Positions 10,724-19,514 of a stretch of DNA of 64,000 nucleotides are shown in pieces. The stretch comes from Streptomyces sp. MRC013. GTDB taxonomy: Bacteria; Actinomycetota; Actinomycetes; Streptomycetales; Streptomycetaceae. The stretch lies in the NCBI RefSeq assembly GCF_023614235.1, contig NZ_CP094264.1:1674001-1738000 (forward strand). The letters run 5' to 3'. The notes under the pieces were generated by a model. That model saw nothing but the letters and a program-made list of their open reading frames with translations. It had not been told where the DNA came from and made no database searches. Positions within the stretch are counted from its first letter, which is position 1. Every line of letters starts with the position of its first letter. A program made the translations under genes and the position numbers.

Positions 10724-11833
10724 ATGGTGGAGATTCTCTGGTTCCTGCTCGCCGTCGGCCTGATCGCCTCGGTCGTCGCGCCCTGGCTGCTGCGCCGCCG
10801 CTCCGGCGGCATCCGCCTCGTCGAGCCCGGGGCGCCCGACGCCGCCGACCCGCTCGCCTACGGCTTCGTGCGGCAGGAACTGCTCGACGTCCGCATGCCC
10901 GGCCCGGACGAGGACCTGGTGGAGGTCCTCGACGTGGTGCAGCGCACCCAGGACTGGCGGGCCGCGTCGCAGCTGCTGGCCGGCACCCCCGCGGAGGACG
11001 AGGTGCGCTGGCAGCGGGTGCAGGCGTTCGCGGGAGCCGCGTCGCTGGAGCTGGCGCAGCGGCCGGGCGCCGGCGGCGCCTGGTTGCGGGCGTGGCGGGC
11101 CGAGGCGCCGAAGGACGCGGGCGGCGCGGCCGTGCACGCCGAGTTCCTGGTGCAGCAGGCGTGGCGGACGTCGCGGGTCGGCACCGACGAGTTCCGGATC
11201 ATCCTGGAGGAGGCGCGGGCCGTGTGCGGGGAGGCGGCGCTGCTGGCGCCGGGCGACCCCGTCCCGTACATCGTCGAGCTGGCCGTGGCCCGTGGACTGG
11301 GCTACCCGCACGAGCGGTTCGACCAGGTGTGGGCGAAGGTCGTCGACCGGAACCCGCGGCACATGGGGGCGCACATCGCGGCGCTGCACTACTGGTGCGA
11401 GAAGTGGCACGGCTCCCGCGAGGACGCCGACCGGTTCGCCCGGTCCGCCGCCGCCCGCGCCCCGCAGGGCTCGCTGCTGGCCGCGCTGCCGCTGTTCGCG
11501 GTGTGGGAGCACCTGCCCGACGTGGCGCTGGTGCGGGACTTCTACGGGACGCAGGTCGTGTCGCGGGCGATGGAGGGCGCGCTGTACGCGGTCCACTCGG
11601 CCCGCCCGGACGACCCGATGCTGGCGCACGTGCGCCACCTGCTGATCCACTTCCTGGTGGGCGCGCAGCGCTGGAGCGAGGCCATGCACCAGATCGTGCA
11701 CGTGGACGGGCACGTCGGGGCGCTGCCGTGGACGATGGGCGAGGACCCGGCGGCGGAGTACGCGGTGTACCGGGCGCTGGCGGTGGCCGGGTACGAGGCG
11801 AACGGCGGCAGCCCCGCCACGCTGCCGCACTGA
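10724..11833 (+). CDS. Conserved hypothetical membrane-anchored protein, 369 aa
   Basis: The ORF starts at ATG 10724. An N-terminal hydrophobic helix (residues 3-23, EILWFLLAVGLIASVVAPWLL) is followed by RRR and a long Ala/Arg-rich helical domain that resembles tetratricopeptide-like repeats (HMGAHIAALHYWCEKWHG, AVHSARPDDPMLAH). This is the pattern of actinobacterial proteins with DUF4034-like repeats. It is divergent from metB. The function is unknown; I infer only a membrane anchor with a cytoplasmic helical domain. Confidence 0.7.
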   Translation: MVEILWFLLAVGLIASVVAPWLLRRRSGGIRLVEPGAPDAADPLAYGFVRQELLDVRMPGPDEDLVEVLDVVQRTQDWRAASQLLAGTPAEDEVRWQRVQAFAGAASLELAQRPGAGGAWLRAWRAEAPKDAGGAAVHAEFLVQQAWRTSRVGTDEFRIILEEARAVCGEAALLAPGDPVPYIVELAVARGLGYPHERFDQVWAKVVDRNPRHMGAHIAALHYWCEKWHGSREDADRFARSAAARAPQGSLLAALPLFAVWEHLPDVALVRDFYGTQVVSRAMEGALYAVHSARPDDPMLAHVRHLLIHFLVGAQRWSEAMHQIVHVDGHVGALPWTMGEDPAAEYAVYRALAVAGYEANGGSPATLPH

Positions 11834-12070
11834 CCTTCCGGGGGCGCCGCGCGTCCGGGGGCGGCGGGCGTGCGCCGGGAGGACGCACGTGACCGGCGTG
11901 CTCCGGGGCGCCGTGCCCCCGCGCGGACGCCCTCCCCGCGTCCACGGGCTTCCGGTTCCGGCAGCCGCCCCGTGCGCCCCGCCCGGGCCCCGGCGGGCGG
12001 CGTCGTCCGCCGGGGTCCGGGCGGGGCGCGGGACGTTCGAGTCTGGGCGACCCCACGGAGGAGGCCCGTC

Positions 12071-12742
12071 ATGTTCCCGTACCGCCGCACGCCGGAGACG
12101 CCCGCGCCCGAGCAGGCGCTGAAGGGCCGTCCCGAGCCGGAGTTCACCGTCCCGGACCGGCACACCGTCCTCGGCACGCCCCTGCTCGGCCCGTACCCGC
12201 AGGGGCTGGAGGTCGCGGACTTCGGCCTCGGCTGCTTCTGGGGCGCGGAGCGGCGGTTCTGGCAGGTCCCCGGAGTGTGGACGACGCTCGTCGGCTACCA
12301 GGGCGGCTACACGCCGAACCCGTCGTACGAGGAGGTCTGCTCGGGCCTGACGGGCCACACGGAGGCCGTCCGCGTCGTGTACGACCCGGCCGCGGTGTCG
12401 TACGGGGAACTGCTGAAGGTCTTCTGGGAGGCCCACGACCCCACCCAGGGCCACCGCCAGGGCAACGACGTGGGCACGCAGTACCGCTCGGCGGTCTACA
12501 CCCACTCCCCCGCCCAGGCCGCCGCGGCGCGGGCGTCCCGCGACGCCTACCAGCGGGTCCTGACGTCCTCGGGGCACGGCACGATCACCACGGAACTGCT
12601 CCCGGCGGACGGCCGCCCGTTCTACCCGGCGGAGCCGTACCACCAGCAGTACCTGGACAAGAACCCCTCCGGCTACTGCGGCACCGGCGGCACCGGCGTC
12701 GCCTGCCCGGTGGGCGTGGCGCCGGCTCCCACCGGGGAGTGA
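12071..12742 (+). CDS. msrA: Peptide-methionine (S)-S-oxide reductase MsrA
   Basis: The protein is 223 aa from ATG 12071. The catalytic motif [10 protein letters not shown] (nucleophilic Cys in GCFWG) is at about residues 53-62, followed by [25 protein letters not shown] and FWEAHDPTQ, all MsrA hallmarks. A C-terminal [13 protein letters not shown] supplies resolving cysteines. It repairs oxidised methionine using thioredoxin. It is monocistronic, with about 240 bp upstream showing no other gene. Confidence 0.95.
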   Translation: MFPYRRTPETPAPEQALKGRPEPEFTVPDRHTVLGTPLLGPYPQGLEVADFGLGCFWGAERRFWQVPGVWTTLVGYQGGYTPNPSYEEVCSGLTGHTEAVRVVYDPAAVSYGELLKVFWEAHDPTQGHRQGNDVGTQYRSAVYTHSPAQAAAARASRDAYQRVLTSSGHGTITTELLPADGRPFYPAEPYHQQYLDKNPSGYCGTGGTGVACPVGVAPAPTGE

Positions 12743-13035
12743 CGGGCTGCCGGGCCCGGACGCACCGCGACGGCGTGCCTGCGGGCCCGCGTCCCTGATG
12801 GATCCCGAAGGCGTGGTCCCGGGTGCGTCGCCGGCCGGAGTCGGGCGGAGTCCGGGGGACGTCTCGCCGGTCGGCACGGGGGGCGGGGCCGTTCCGGCCG
12901 GACCGGTGGCAGGAGCGCTCCGGCCCGGCCACGTCCCGAACGACGTGCAGGCGGGCGGGGCCGGTGGCGGCACGCGCCTTCAGGACGTGCCCCTCGGCCG
13001 GGGTTCACCGGCCGGGCGTTCCGCGCGGACGGCGG

Positions 13036-13485
13036 TCATCCCTTTTCGCGCAGGCGGGCGATCTGCCGGCGGGAGAGTTCGACGGTGCGCTGCATGTGCC
13101 GGTGCAACAGGGCGCGCTCGTCCTCGGTGTAGTCGGCGAACATCGCCCGCCACCCCCGGCCCAGCTCGGACCACAGCTCCGTGAGGTCCCGCATCGCCTC
13201 CGGGACGGGCTCCACCCGGACCCGGCGGCGGTCGGTCTCGTCACGGTGCCGGACGACGTAACCGGCCTTCTCAAGACGGTCGACCAGCCGGGTCGCCGAT
13301 CCGCTGGTCAGGCCGGTGAGTTCGGCGATCCGGCCGGTGGTGAACGGGCCGGGCTCGGCGATCAGCAGGTTGAGGCACTGGACGTCGGTGGGGTGCAGCC
13401 CGAGGCGGTCCGCGACCGCCTGGTTGAACATGACGTACGAGGCCAGGTAGCGGCTGGACTCCTGCTGGAGGTCGTCGATCAGCAT
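13036..13485 (-). CDS. MarR-family regulator divergent from an NmrA-like gene
   Basis: The protein is 149 aa from ATG 13485 (MLIDDLQQESSRYLASYV). It contains a MarR winged helix (TTGRIAELTGLTSGSATRLVDRLEKAGYV) and a wing with the conserved D-x-R-x-x-R (RHRDETDRRRVRV). Only 52 bp separate its start from the NmrA-like start on the other strand, and that gap holds a perfect inverted repeat. The pair looks like a classic repressor and redox-gene switch. Confidence 0.88.
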   Translation of the reverse strand: MLIDDLQQESSRYLASYVMFNQAVADRLGLHPTDVQCLNLLIAEPGPFTTGRIAELTGLTSGSATRLVDRLEKAGYVVRHRDETDRRRVRVEPVPEAMRDLTELWSELGRGWRAMFADYTEDERALLHRHMQRTVELSRRQIARLREKG

Positions 13486-13501
13486 GCACACCCCTAAATA
13501 T

Positions 13502-13514
13502 CTGCGTGACGCAG
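13502..13514. promoter_or_regulatory. Inverted repeat in MarR/NmrA divergent promoter
   Basis: CTGCGTGACGCAG is a perfect 13-bp inverted repeat with 6-bp arms around a central G. It sits in the middle of the 52-bp divergent intergenic region, where one bound MarR dimer could repress both genes. The assignment rests on symmetry and position. Confidence 0.55.
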
Positions 13515-13537
13515 TCAATGTGTCGTACGGTAACCGC

Positions 13538-14409
13538 ATGACGAAGGAATTCTACCGGTCTGTGGTGGCCGTCGCCGGGGCGACCGGCGCCCAGGGCGGC
13601 GCGGCCGCCCGCTCGCTGCTCCGCCGGGGGTTCCAGGTCCGGGCCCCGACCCGCAGCCCCGGGTCGGCCGCCGCACAGGCGCTGAGGGGCTTGGGCGCCG
13701 AGGTGCACGCGGCCGACTTCGACGACGGCGGGTCCCTGGAGGCCGCCCCCTGAAGGGGGCCGACGGATTGTTCGCGATGTCCACGCCGTTCGGCTCGGAC
13801 CCGGAGACCGAGGTCCGGCGGGGCGTCGACCTGCTGGAGGCCGCCCGGGGTGTCGGACACATCGTGTTCACCTCGGCGGCGCACGCCGACCGCGGCACGG
13901 GCGTTCCGCACTTCGAGAGCAAGTACCGCATCGAGCAGCATCTGCGGGGGCTGGGCGTGCCGTGGACGGTCCTCGGCCCGGCGGTGTCCATGGACGACCA
14001 CACGGTCGAACGGTCCCTCCGGGGACTGCGTGAAGGCCGGTTCGTGCTGCCGGTGCCGGTCGACCGGCTGCTGACGCTGATCCCCGCGCGGGACATCGGC
14101 GCTTTCGCAGCCCATGTCCTCACGCGGCCACAGGAGTTCGCGGGCCGGCGCATCGATATCGCCTCCGACGAGCTGACCTGCCCGGAGATCGCGGAAGCCC
14201 TGATCCGCGCACGCGGCCGGCCGGTCGTCTTCGGGCGGCTGCCGATCTCCCGCGTCGAGGCGTTCTCGGCCGATCTCGCCGCGATGTTCCGCTACTTCAC
14301 CGAAGTCGGCCTCGATGTGGACGTGGCCGCACTGCGGCGCGACTTCCCGGAGGTCGGCTGGCAGCGCTTCGGCACCTGGGCGGCCGAACGCACTTGGCCG
14401 GTCGGCTGA
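13538..14409 (+). CDS. NmrA-like NAD(P)-binding oxidoreductase, frameshifted in this sequence
   Basis: ATG 13538 opens a frame with VVAVAGATGAQGGAAARSLL, a Rossmann GxTGxQG motif typical of NmrA/atypical SDR proteins. It stops at 13751 after a run of five C (13746-13750). From 13750 the same protein continues in another frame (KGADGLFAMSTPFG ... HIVFTSAAHADRG) to 14409. Removing two C, or adding one, restores a protein of about 290 aa. Family members bind NAD(P) and act as redox sensors or quinone-type reductases. It is probably repressed by the divergent MarR protein. Confidence 0.82.
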
Positions 14410-14516
14410 TCCCGCGCGGTCGGCACGTCACCGGGTTCGGGACACGAGCGGTCCGTGCGGACTCCCCGGCCGGGAGGGGTGCGGGCCCCGCGCACGGCCG
14501 GGCACGCCGTGCGCGG

Positions 14517-14871
14517 TCAGGAGTGCGACTGGGCCTTCCGGATCGCGGCGGCCGTCGCCGCCGGGTCGTAACCGTCGGGCACGCCGTCGACGAGGAGGAC
14601 GTCGCCCTCCATGTGGCGGGTGCGCAGGGGGGAGCAGGGCCCGGTACTCCCGCGAGTCGTACCAGCGGCGGGCGTGGTCCAGGGACGGGAAGGCGATGAT
14701 CACCGGGGAGCCCGGCCACTCGCCCTCCAGGACCTCCCGCTCCGGGGCGCCGTGGACGAGGAAGCGGCCCCCGAACGGGTCCAGGGTGCCCTGGATCCGT
14801 TCGATGTAGGTGAGGACCTCGTCGTGCAGGGTCTCCGCCGGGCGCAGGTTGCCTATGGCGTACGCGGGCAT
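14517..14871 (-). CDS. DUF1330 protein, frameshifted in this sequence
   Basis: The frame begins at ATG 14871 (MPAYAIGNLRP) and shows the DUF1330 core: YIERIQGTLDPFGGRFLVHG, EGEWPGSPVIIAFPS and ARRWYDSREYRALLP. It shifts at a run of six G (14627-14632 on the plus strand). The natural tail follows in the next frame (RHMEGDVLLVDGVPDGYDP) and stops at 14517, for about 117 aa. DUF1330 proteins are small ferredoxin-like-fold proteins of unknown function. Confidence 0.75.
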
Positions 14872-15328
14872 GGGTGTCTCCTCTTCGTCGGGGTCTTCGC
14901 GGAGGGCCGGTCCGCCCCGTCGCGGGGCCCGCCGGCCTCCGGGCGCCCGGTCGGGAACGGGGCGCGGACGCCGTGTCGGCGCGGCGTCCGCCGGATCGTC
15001 GACGGGTCGGCGCGGCGATCCGTCGACGCGTCGATCGTGAAACGGTAGCGGACCTCGCTCGCCGGCGCCCGGTCGTACGGCTCGTCGATCCGGTTCGCGG
15101 GGATCCGCCGTGCCAGGGACGCAGCGGGAGATCCCCGGCACGCGAACCCGTGGCCGGAGCGCGGCCCGTGCCCGGGCCTGACCCGCGACGCGACGGGCGC
15201 CGGGCACGGGCCGCGCCGCAGGGCGCCTGCCGAAGGCGGGGCCGCTGTCCGGCGGCCGCCCGTGGGGCGGGCGACGGAGACCGTACGGCGGCGTCCCGGG
15301 CGGTACCGGCGAGGCCGCCGCCCCTACG
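14872..15328. other. Intergenic stretch with no supported gene
   Basis: This GC-rich gap of about 450 bp lies between the DUF1330 gene and the terminator hairpin of the L,D-transpeptidase gene. Its open frames are Arg/Pro/Ala-rich shadows without family features or ribosome-binding sites. I see nothing else in it. Confidence 0.5.
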
Positions 15329-15372
15329 GGGAAGGCGGCGGCGCCCCCGCGCGGGGGCGCCGCCGCCTTCCC
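15329..15372. terminator. 44-bp perfect palindrome behind the L,D-transpeptidase gene
   Basis: A perfect self-complementary block with 22-bp arms is centred between 15350 and 15351, only 28 bp past the stop of the minus-strand L,D-transpeptidase gene. It would form a very stable hairpin in its mRNA. It has no T-tract. Confidence 0.85.
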
Positions 15373-15399
15373 GTACGGGCGGGGCCGGTGGCCTGCCGG

Positions 15400-16659
15400 T
15401 CAGAGCGCCGAGCCGGCCTTCCACTCGGCCCAGCTCATGTTCCAGCCGTTGAGGCCGTTGTCCGGCGCGATCGTCTTGTCCTTGGAGTTCTTGACGATGA
15501 CCACGTCGCCGATCAGCGAGTTGTCGTAGAACCAGGCGCCCGGCTGCTTCGGGTCTCCGGCGCCCTTGACGTCGTTGAGGCCCACGCAGCCGTGGCTGGT
15601 GTTGACGTTGCCGAAGACCGAGTCGGCGCCCCAGTAGTTGCCGTGGATGAACGTCCCGGACGTCGACAGCCGCATGGCGTGCGGGACGTCCTTGATGTCG
15701 TACTCGCCCTTGCCGTCGTCGTCCGTGAACCCGACGGTCGCACCGTTCATCCGGGTCTCCTTAAACTTCTCGGAGATCACCATCTGACCGTTGTAGGTCG
15801 GGTTCTCCGGGGAGCCGGCGGAGATCGGGATCGTCTTGACCGTCTTGCCGTTCCGCTGGACCTTCATGGTCTTCGCGGCGACGTCGACGGTCGAGACCTG
15901 GTTGCGGCCGATCTTGAAGGTGACGGTCTTCTGCTGGACGCCGAAGACGCCGTCCGCGCCCTCGACCCCGTCGAGCTTCAGCTTCAGCGTGACCGTGGAG
16001 CCCTCGGCCCAGTACCGCTCGGGGCGGAAGTCGACGCGCTGGGCGTTGAACCAGTGGCCGACGACCTCCTGGCCGCTGGAGGAGGACACCTCGATACCGG
16101 CCTGGACGGCCTTCTTGTCGGTGATCGGCTTGTTGAAGCTGATCGACACCGGCATGCCGACGCCGACGGTGGAGCCGTCCTCCGGAGTGAAGTTGCCGAT
16201 GAAGCTGTTCGCCTGGGAGACGGTCGTGAAGGAGGAGTTCTCGTGGGCCTCGCGGCCCTCGGCGTCCTTCGCCGTCACGGCGATCCGGTAGGTGGTGGAG
16301 CGCTCCAGTTGCTCCGAGGGCTGCCAGCTCCTGCCGTCCGCGGAGATCTCGCCCTCGACCGCGGTGCCCTCGGAGGAGGTCATCGTGACCGAGGTGAGCG
16401 TGCCCTCGGCGACCGTGACCTTGGCGTCGTTGTTGATCGACGCGTTGATCGCGCCGTTCTTCGGGGTGATCGATATTCGGGCCTGCGAGGTCTTCTGCGC
16501 CGCCGCCTCGTCGACCTGGGCCTGTGAACTGTTCGGACTCTCACTGCTGCCGTCGGCCGCGTCGGCCTCGCCGCCGCCGTCGCAGCCCGTGAGTACCAGC
16601 ACACCGCTGAGCAGTGCGGACGCGGCCATCAGGCCTCTGCGCCGCTTACCGTCCGTCAT
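15400..16659 (-). CDS. L,D-transpeptidase lipoprotein (YkuD with Ig-like domains)
   Basis: The protein is about 419 aa from ATG 16659, which has GGAGAAG 7 nt upstream; ATG 16674 is possible but lacks such a site. The basic N-terminus TDGKRRRG, a hydrophobic stretch and the lipobox LVLTGC mark a lipoprotein. Two bacterial Ig-like domains follow (about residues 55-255). The C-terminal YkuD domain has the catalytic HGNYWGADSVFGN and SHGCVGLND (Cys nucleophile in SHGC). Such enzymes form 3-3 cross-links in actinomycete peptidoglycan. The mRNA probably ends at the large palindrome downstream. Confidence 0.92.
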   Translation of the reverse strand: MTDGKRRRGLMAASALLSGVLVLTGCDGGGEADAADGSSESPNSSQAQVDEAAAQKTSQARISITPKNGAINASINNDAKVTVAEGTLTSVTMTSSEGTAVEGEISADGRSWQPSEQLERSTTYRIAVTAKDAEGREAHENSSFTTVSQANSFIGNFTPEDGSTVGVGMPVSISFNKPITDKKAVQAGIEVSSSSGQEVVGHWFNAQRVDFRPERYWAEGSTVTLKLKLDGVEGADGVFGVQQKTVTFKIGRNQVSTVDVAAKTMKVQRNGKTVKTIPISAGSPENPTYNGQMVISEKFKETRMNGATVGFTDDDGKGEYDIKDVPHAMRLSTSGTFIHGNYWGADSVFGNVNTSHGCVGLNDVKGAGDPKQPGAWFYDNSLIGDVVIVKNSKDKTIAPDNGLNGWNMSWAEWKAGSAL

Positions 16660-16845
16660 CACACGCTTCTCCATCGCCGTCAATTCCCTACCAACACTTC
16701 CCCACAACGCCCATAACACCCCCTCCGGTTCCACTTCGGTGCGCGGTGTGGGAAATCCCACTGGCCGACACGCCGACGGGCCGCCCGTCCGGGCGCCCGG
16801 GTGGAGGCGCGGGCCCCGGGGATCCGGGGGTGGCACACGTCCGGC

Positions 16846-17319
16846 TCAGCCGGCCCCGCCCCGCCCTTCTTCCCCGCCGCCGCCGTCCGAGTCGTCCGGG
16901 CCGTCGCCCGGCCCGCCGTCCGGATCGGCGTCGTCCGCATCGACGTCGTCGAGGCCGTCGTTGTCGAGGCCGTCGTCGTCCAGGTCGTCGTCGTCCAGGT
17001 CGTCGTCGTCCAGGTCGTCGTCGAGGTGCCAGGCGTCGGCGTCGGGATCGCGGGCGGCCAGCTCGCTGGTCCAGGAGGCCTGGACCAGCTCCACGCCGGG
17101 CACCCCGCCGATCAGCCGGGAGGGTTCGACGAGGTACGCGAGGGCTTCCGCTTCGTCCTCGCGGACGACCGCGCCGGCGTGCGCGCGCTCGTCGTCCGGC
17201 ATGAACTCGTCGTCCCGGATCCGTAGCAGAGCGGCGTCGGTCAGCCGGCCCCGCTCGGTCACCTCCAGCACCAGATCGACCCGGAGGCGTACATACCGTG
17301 AAATCTCAGAAGCGCTCAT
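16846..17319 (-). CDS. Hypothetical protein with acidic LDDDD-repeat tail
   Basis: This 157-aa protein has residues 1-95 forming a compact, ordinary domain (ISRYVRLRVDLVLEVTERG, FMPDDERAHAGAV). The tail is a low-complexity acidic repeat (DDDLDDDDLDDDD and GLDNDGLDD), then DADDADPDGG and a Gly/Glu end. The repeat comes from tandem GTCGTCGTCCAG-like DNA units at about 16955-17030. Acidic tails of this kind may bind cations or basic proteins. I do not recognise the family. It is divergent from the LADTG protein gene. Confidence 0.65.
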   Translation of the reverse strand: MSASEISRYVRLRVDLVLEVTERGRLTDAALLRIRDDEFMPDDERAHAGAVVREDEAEALAYLVEPSRLIGGVPGVELVQASWTSELAARDPDADAWHLDDDLDDDDLDDDDLDDDGLDNDGLDDVDADDADPDGGPGDGPDDSDGGGGEEGRGGAG

Positions 17320-17424
17320 ATGACGGAGCGTAGGACGCCCGGGGCCGGGCTTTTCCGCGACCCGCTGTGTTCACTAGCATCGGCACAACACCCGATTCTC
17401 GATTCCGCAAGGGGATCTGATCCT

Positions 17425-17742
17425 GTGTCCGTCGCACGCCGACCGCTGCTGACCGCCACCGCCGCCGGGACACTCCTCGGGGCCCTGTGGTTCGTCCCCT
17501 CGGCGAACGCCACCGGCGGGGAACCGGCCGCCCCGCGGTCCCACCGGGTCGCCGCGCTGCAGGCCGACGCCGCCGACGACGGCCGGATGCCCCGCGGCGG
17601 GGCCGCGCAGGAGCTGCGGCTGGCCGACACGGGCGCGGGCGTGGACACGGCGCCGTACGTCCTGGGCGGCGCGGCGTTCCTGGCCGTCGGCACCGGCCTG
17701 GTGGCCTTCGCGGTGCGGCGCGGGACGTACGCGCCGCTCTGA
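17425..17742 (+). CDS. Small secreted protein with LADTG sortase-like signal
   Basis: The 105-aa ORF starts at GTG 17425. The N-terminus SVARRPLLTATAAGTLLG ... ANA is a signal peptide. The C-terminus has LADTG followed by a hydrophobic span (APYVLGGAAFLAVGTGLVAFA) and VRRG. This is the tripartite cell-wall sorting signal of the LAxTG type used by class E sortases in Streptomyces. The mature part is only about 45 residues, and no chaplin domain is visible. It is probably a small wall-anchored protein of unknown function. Confidence 0.7.
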   Translation: MSVARRPLLTATAAGTLLGALWFVPSANATGGEPAAPRSHRVAALQADAADDGRMPRGGAAQELRLADTGAGVDTAPYVLGGAAFLAVGTGLVAFAVRRGTYAPL

Positions 17743-17784
17743 CGCGTACGCCCGGGGCGCGGGCCCCGTCACGGGGCCCGGCCG

Positions 17785-19332
17785 TCACGCCAGCGGGCCC
17801 GTCACCGGCTCCACCGCGGCGACGACCCCGCCCTCCCGCACGAACGCGTCCGCCGCCTCCAGGTCGGGCGCCAGGAACCGGTCCGGCCCGGGCCCCCGCA
17901 CGCCCGCCGCGCGCAGGGCGTCGATCACGGCGCGGGACGCGGGCGCCGGGGTGAGGCCGTGGCGCAGCTCGATCGCCCGCGTCGCCGCGTACAGCTCGAC
18001 GGCGAGGATCCGGTTGAGGTTGCCGATCGCGGTGCGCAGCTTGCGCGCCGCCGACCAGCCCATGGAGACGTGGTCCTCCTGCATCGCGGACGACGGGATG
18101 GAGTCGGCGGAGGCCGGGACGGCGAGCCGCTTCATCTCGCTGACCAGTGCGGCCTGCGTGTACTGGGCGATCATCAGCCCCGAGTCGACGCCGGCGTCCT
18201 CGGCGAGGAACGGCGGCAGGCCGTGGCTGCGGCTCTTGTCGAGGAGCCGGTCGGTGCGGCGCTCGGCGATGGAGCCGAGGTCGGCGGCGGCGACGGCGAG
18301 GAAGTCGAGGGCGTACGCGACGGGGGCGCCGTGGAAGTTGCCGTTGGACTCCACCCGTCCGTCCGGCAGGACGACCGGGTTGTCGACGGCGGCGGCCAGC
18401 TCGCGCTCGGCGACGAGGCGGGCGTGGGCCATCGTGTCCCGGCCGGCGCCGGCGACCTGCGGGGCGCAGCGCACGGAGTAGGCGTCCTGGACCCGGGGGG
18501 CCTCGTCCACCTGGTGGTGGCCGACCAGGCCGGAGCCCTCGAGGACGGCGAGCATGTTGGCGGCGGCCGCGCCCTGGCCGGGGTGCGGGCGGATGGCGTG
18601 CAGCTCGGGGCGGAGCACCCGGTCCGTGCCGAGCAGCGCCTCCAGGGTGAGGGCTGCGGTGACGTCGGCCGTCTTGTACAGCTTCTCCAGGTCGGCGAGG
18701 GCCATGACGAGCATGCCGAGCATGCCGTCGGTGCCGTTGAGGAGGGCCAGTCCCTCCTTCTCGCGCAGTTCGACGGGGGCGATGCCGTGCTCGGCGAGCA
18801 GCTCACCGGCGGGGCGGACGGTGCCGTCGGGACCCTCGGCGTCGCCCTCGCCCATGAGCGCGAGGGCGCAGTGGGAGAGCGGCGCGAGGTCGCCGGAGCA
18901 GCCGAGGGAGCCGTACTCGTGGACGACGGGGGTGATCCCCGCGTTGAGGACGTCGGCCATGGTCCGCGCCACGAGCGGCCGGACGCCGGTGTGGCCGGAG
19001 GCGACGGTCTTCAGGCGCAGGAACATCAGGGCGCGCACGACCTCGCGCTCGACCCGCGGGCCCATGCCGGCGGCGTGCGAGCGGACGATGTTGCGCTGGA
19101 GCCGGCCGCGCAGCTCCTGGCCGATGTGCCGCGTGGCGAGCGCCCCGAACCCGGTCGACACGCCGTACACCGGCTCGGGCTTGGCGGCGAGGGCGTCCAC
19201 GGTCTCCCGGGCGCGGGCGAGGGCGTCGAGGGCCTCCCGGGCGAGCTCGACGCGGGCGTTGCCGCGGGCGACCGCGACGACGTCGGCGGCGGTGGTACCG
19301 GACGTCCCCACCACGACAGTATGCATATCCAT
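17785..19332 (-). CDS. hutH: Histidine ammonia-lyase
   Basis: The protein is 515 aa from ATG 19332 (MDMHTVVVGTSG). It removes ammonia from L-histidine to give trans-urocanate, the first step of histidine use. The aromatic amino-acid lyase motif is GSLGCSGDLAPLSH. The MIO cofactor would form from Cys-Ser-Gly here, where many bacteria have Ala-Ser-Gly; I recall CSG in other Streptomyces HutH proteins. YGVSTGFGALATR, QDAYSVRCAPQV and NGNFHGAPVA are also present. The other hut genes are not adjacent. Confidence 0.94.
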   Translation of the reverse strand: MDMHTVVVGTSGTTAADVVAVARGNARVELAREALDALARARETVDALAAKPEPVYGVSTGFGALATRHIGQELRGRLQRNIVRSHAAGMGPRVEREVVRALMFLRLKTVASGHTGVRPLVARTMADVLNAGITPVVHEYGSLGCSGDLAPLSHCALALMGEGDAEGPDGTVRPAGELLAEHGIAPVELREKEGLALLNGTDGMLGMLVMALADLEKLYKTADVTAALTLEALLGTDRVLRPELHAIRPHPGQGAAAANMLAVLEGSGLVGHHQVDEAPRVQDAYSVRCAPQVAGAGRDTMAHARLVAERELAAAVDNPVVLPDGRVESNGNFHGAPVAYALDFLAVAAADLGSIAERRTDRLLDKSRSHGLPPFLAEDAGVDSGLMIAQYTQAALVSEMKRLAVPASADSIPSSAMQEDHVSMGWSAARKLRTAIGNLNRILAVELYAATRAIELRHGLTPAPASRAVIDALRAAGVRGPGPDRFLAPDLEAADAFVREGGVVAAVEPVTGPLA

Positions 19333-19514
19333 ATTCAGCAGCCTACGGACTGAATCGCAACGTGTCACTACTCGTCCGGGGACCGGCCGCTGCCTCCGGG
19401 TGGCCGTCCCGACCGCCCCGTCCCGACCGGCCACGACCGCCTCCGACCGGCTCCGGCCCGCTCCACCCCGACCGGACCCGTCCCGCCCCGTGCGGCTCCG
19501 CTTTCCCGCGGCGC

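Noticed and set aside
9506..12973. 1155-aa minus-strand ORF
   Set aside because: It is the metB frame extended antisense through the 10724 gene and msrA because the metB frameshift hides the real start.
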